Positions 63,618 to 64,000 of a stretch of 64,000 nt of DNA are shown here, piece by piece. The stretch comes from Oscillatoria sp. FACHB-1407 (GTDB taxonomy: Bacteria > Cyanobacteriota > Cyanobacteriia > Elainellales > Elainellaceae). The stretch is taken from NCBI RefSeq assembly GCF_014697545.1, contig NZ_JACJSA010000003.1, forward strand, positions 248,001-312,000, read 5' to 3'. Within the stretch, counting starts at the first letter, position 1. Every line of letters starts with the position of its first letter. Below the pieces are notes generated by a model. That model worked only from the letters and a program-made list of their open reading frames with translations. It made no database searches and was not told the origin of the DNA. The translations under genes were made by a program, and so were the position numbers.

Positions 63618-64000
63618 TGACAAACCCACCCGTTGAAAACGTTGTCATTATTGGTTCGGGTCCGGCGGGTTACACTGCCGCCATTTATGCCGCACGGGCA
63701 AACTTAAAACCATTTGTGTTTGAGGGATTTCAAGCAGGAGGGCTACCGGGTGGACAGCTAATGACCACGACCGAAGTCGAAAACTTTCCCGGTTTCCCAG
63801 CGGGTATCACCGGACCTAACTTGATGGATAACATGAAGGCTCAGGCAATTCGCTGGGGTGCAGAGTTGGTAACAGAAGATGTTACCCATGTAGATTTCAG
63901 TCAGCGTCCGTTTGTGATTCGCTCTGAAGAACGAGAAGTCAGAGCGCATAGTGTCATCATTGCTACAGGTGCAACAGCAAAACGATTGGGCTTGCCCTGC
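63618..64000 (+). CDS. trxB: Thioredoxin reductase (TrxB or NTRC), 5' part
   Basis: 127 codons to the window end, no stop. [22 protein letters not shown] (FAD Rossmann), [21 protein letters not shown] and [19 protein letters not shown] are typical of NADPH-thioredoxin reductase. The CxxC and NADPH domain lie outside the window, so a fusion with a C-terminal thioredoxin (NTRC) cannot be decided. ATG at 63618. Provides NADPH-derived electrons to thioredoxin. Confidence 0.95.

Noticed and set aside
1-64000. CRISPR arrays, prophage or restriction/defence islands
   Set aside because: No direct repeat-spacer structure, no cas, integrase, phage structural or methylase-nuclease pair was seen. The only defence-like candidates (Uma2 family, CHAT) are single genes without system context.

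Overview
The window is chromosomal DNA from a cyanobacterium, most likely a filamentous or Leptolyngbya-like one. I infer this from the very frequent HIP1 octamer GCGATCGC and from cyanobacterial marker genes: the NDH-1 assembly factor CRR6, IctB, a Tic20 homologue, a CPP1-like protein, Calvin-cycle Gap2-type GAPDH, a DUF3685 response regulator, a cryptochrome DASH and a TPS-CHAT secreted protein. No tRNA, rRNA, CRISPR array, prophage or intact transposase gene was seen. The genome is single-copy housekeeping genes on both strands, separated by long spacers packed with small non-coding repeats.

Layout. 0.2-7.6 kb: secreted subtilase (-), ileS, a small secreted protein and a PPOX-type flavoprotein (+), cysE (-). 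7.7-19.3 kb: mostly minus strand, with a giant polytopic membrane protein, a Uma2-family protein, ictB, a thioredoxin-fold thylakoid protein, a DUF3685 response regulator and a repeat-rich membrane protein; a cupin gene lies on plus. 20-27.3 kb: Fur/PerR-type regulator, crr6, MscS channel, glyA, a four-cysteine miniprotein followed by tic20, an FAH-family hydrolase and rpsF. 27.5-29.8 kb: a tight three-gene operon headed by a thioredoxin-reductase-like flavoprotein that lacks the NADPH motifs. 30.5-41.8 kb: DedA, AI-2E transporter, cryptochrome DASH, a methyltransferase, trxA, murC-murB, nadD, gap2. 42-46.7 kb: OmpR-type regulator, CPP1-like protein, HAD hydrolase, a small secreted protein, L,D-transpeptidase. 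46.8-63 kb: TPS-CHAT protein, EF-G-like GTPase, phosphodiester glycosidase, STAS protein, a small membrane protein, a 1132-residue beta-rich putative exported protein directly followed by an ABC exporter. 63.1-64 kb: a 6S RNA candidate, then the 5' part of a trxB/NTRC gene cut by the window end.

Mobile and repeat content. At least six families of short interspersed repeats can be recognised. One ~105-bp element sits inside a ~167-bp element of another family at a TA dinucleotide (44841-45106). A 100-bp element occurs twice with no mismatch that I can see. A 115-bp element occurs twice and has the same TATAGC ends as the 105-bp family. A 125-bp element with 11-bp perfect terminal inverted repeats is flanked by an 8-bp direct repeat. 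A short palindrome (GACGCGATTAATCGCGTC) recurs in spacers, in a bidirectional terminator, and in tandem inside the coding sequence of the giant membrane protein.

Functionally the region mixes carbon metabolism (gap2, glyA, ictB), photosynthesis assembly (crr6, PSI-accumulation-type protein, CPP1-like), wall synthesis (murB, murC, L,D-transpeptidase), redox control (trxA, two thioredoxin-reductase-like flavoproteins, PerR-like regulator) and the cell surface (subtilase, TPS-CHAT, large exported protein plus ABC exporter). No single fully novel system is proven. The best candidates for new biology are the 27.5-29.8 kb flavoprotein operon, the 57.7-63 kb exported protein/ABC pair and the nested TA-flanked repeat network.
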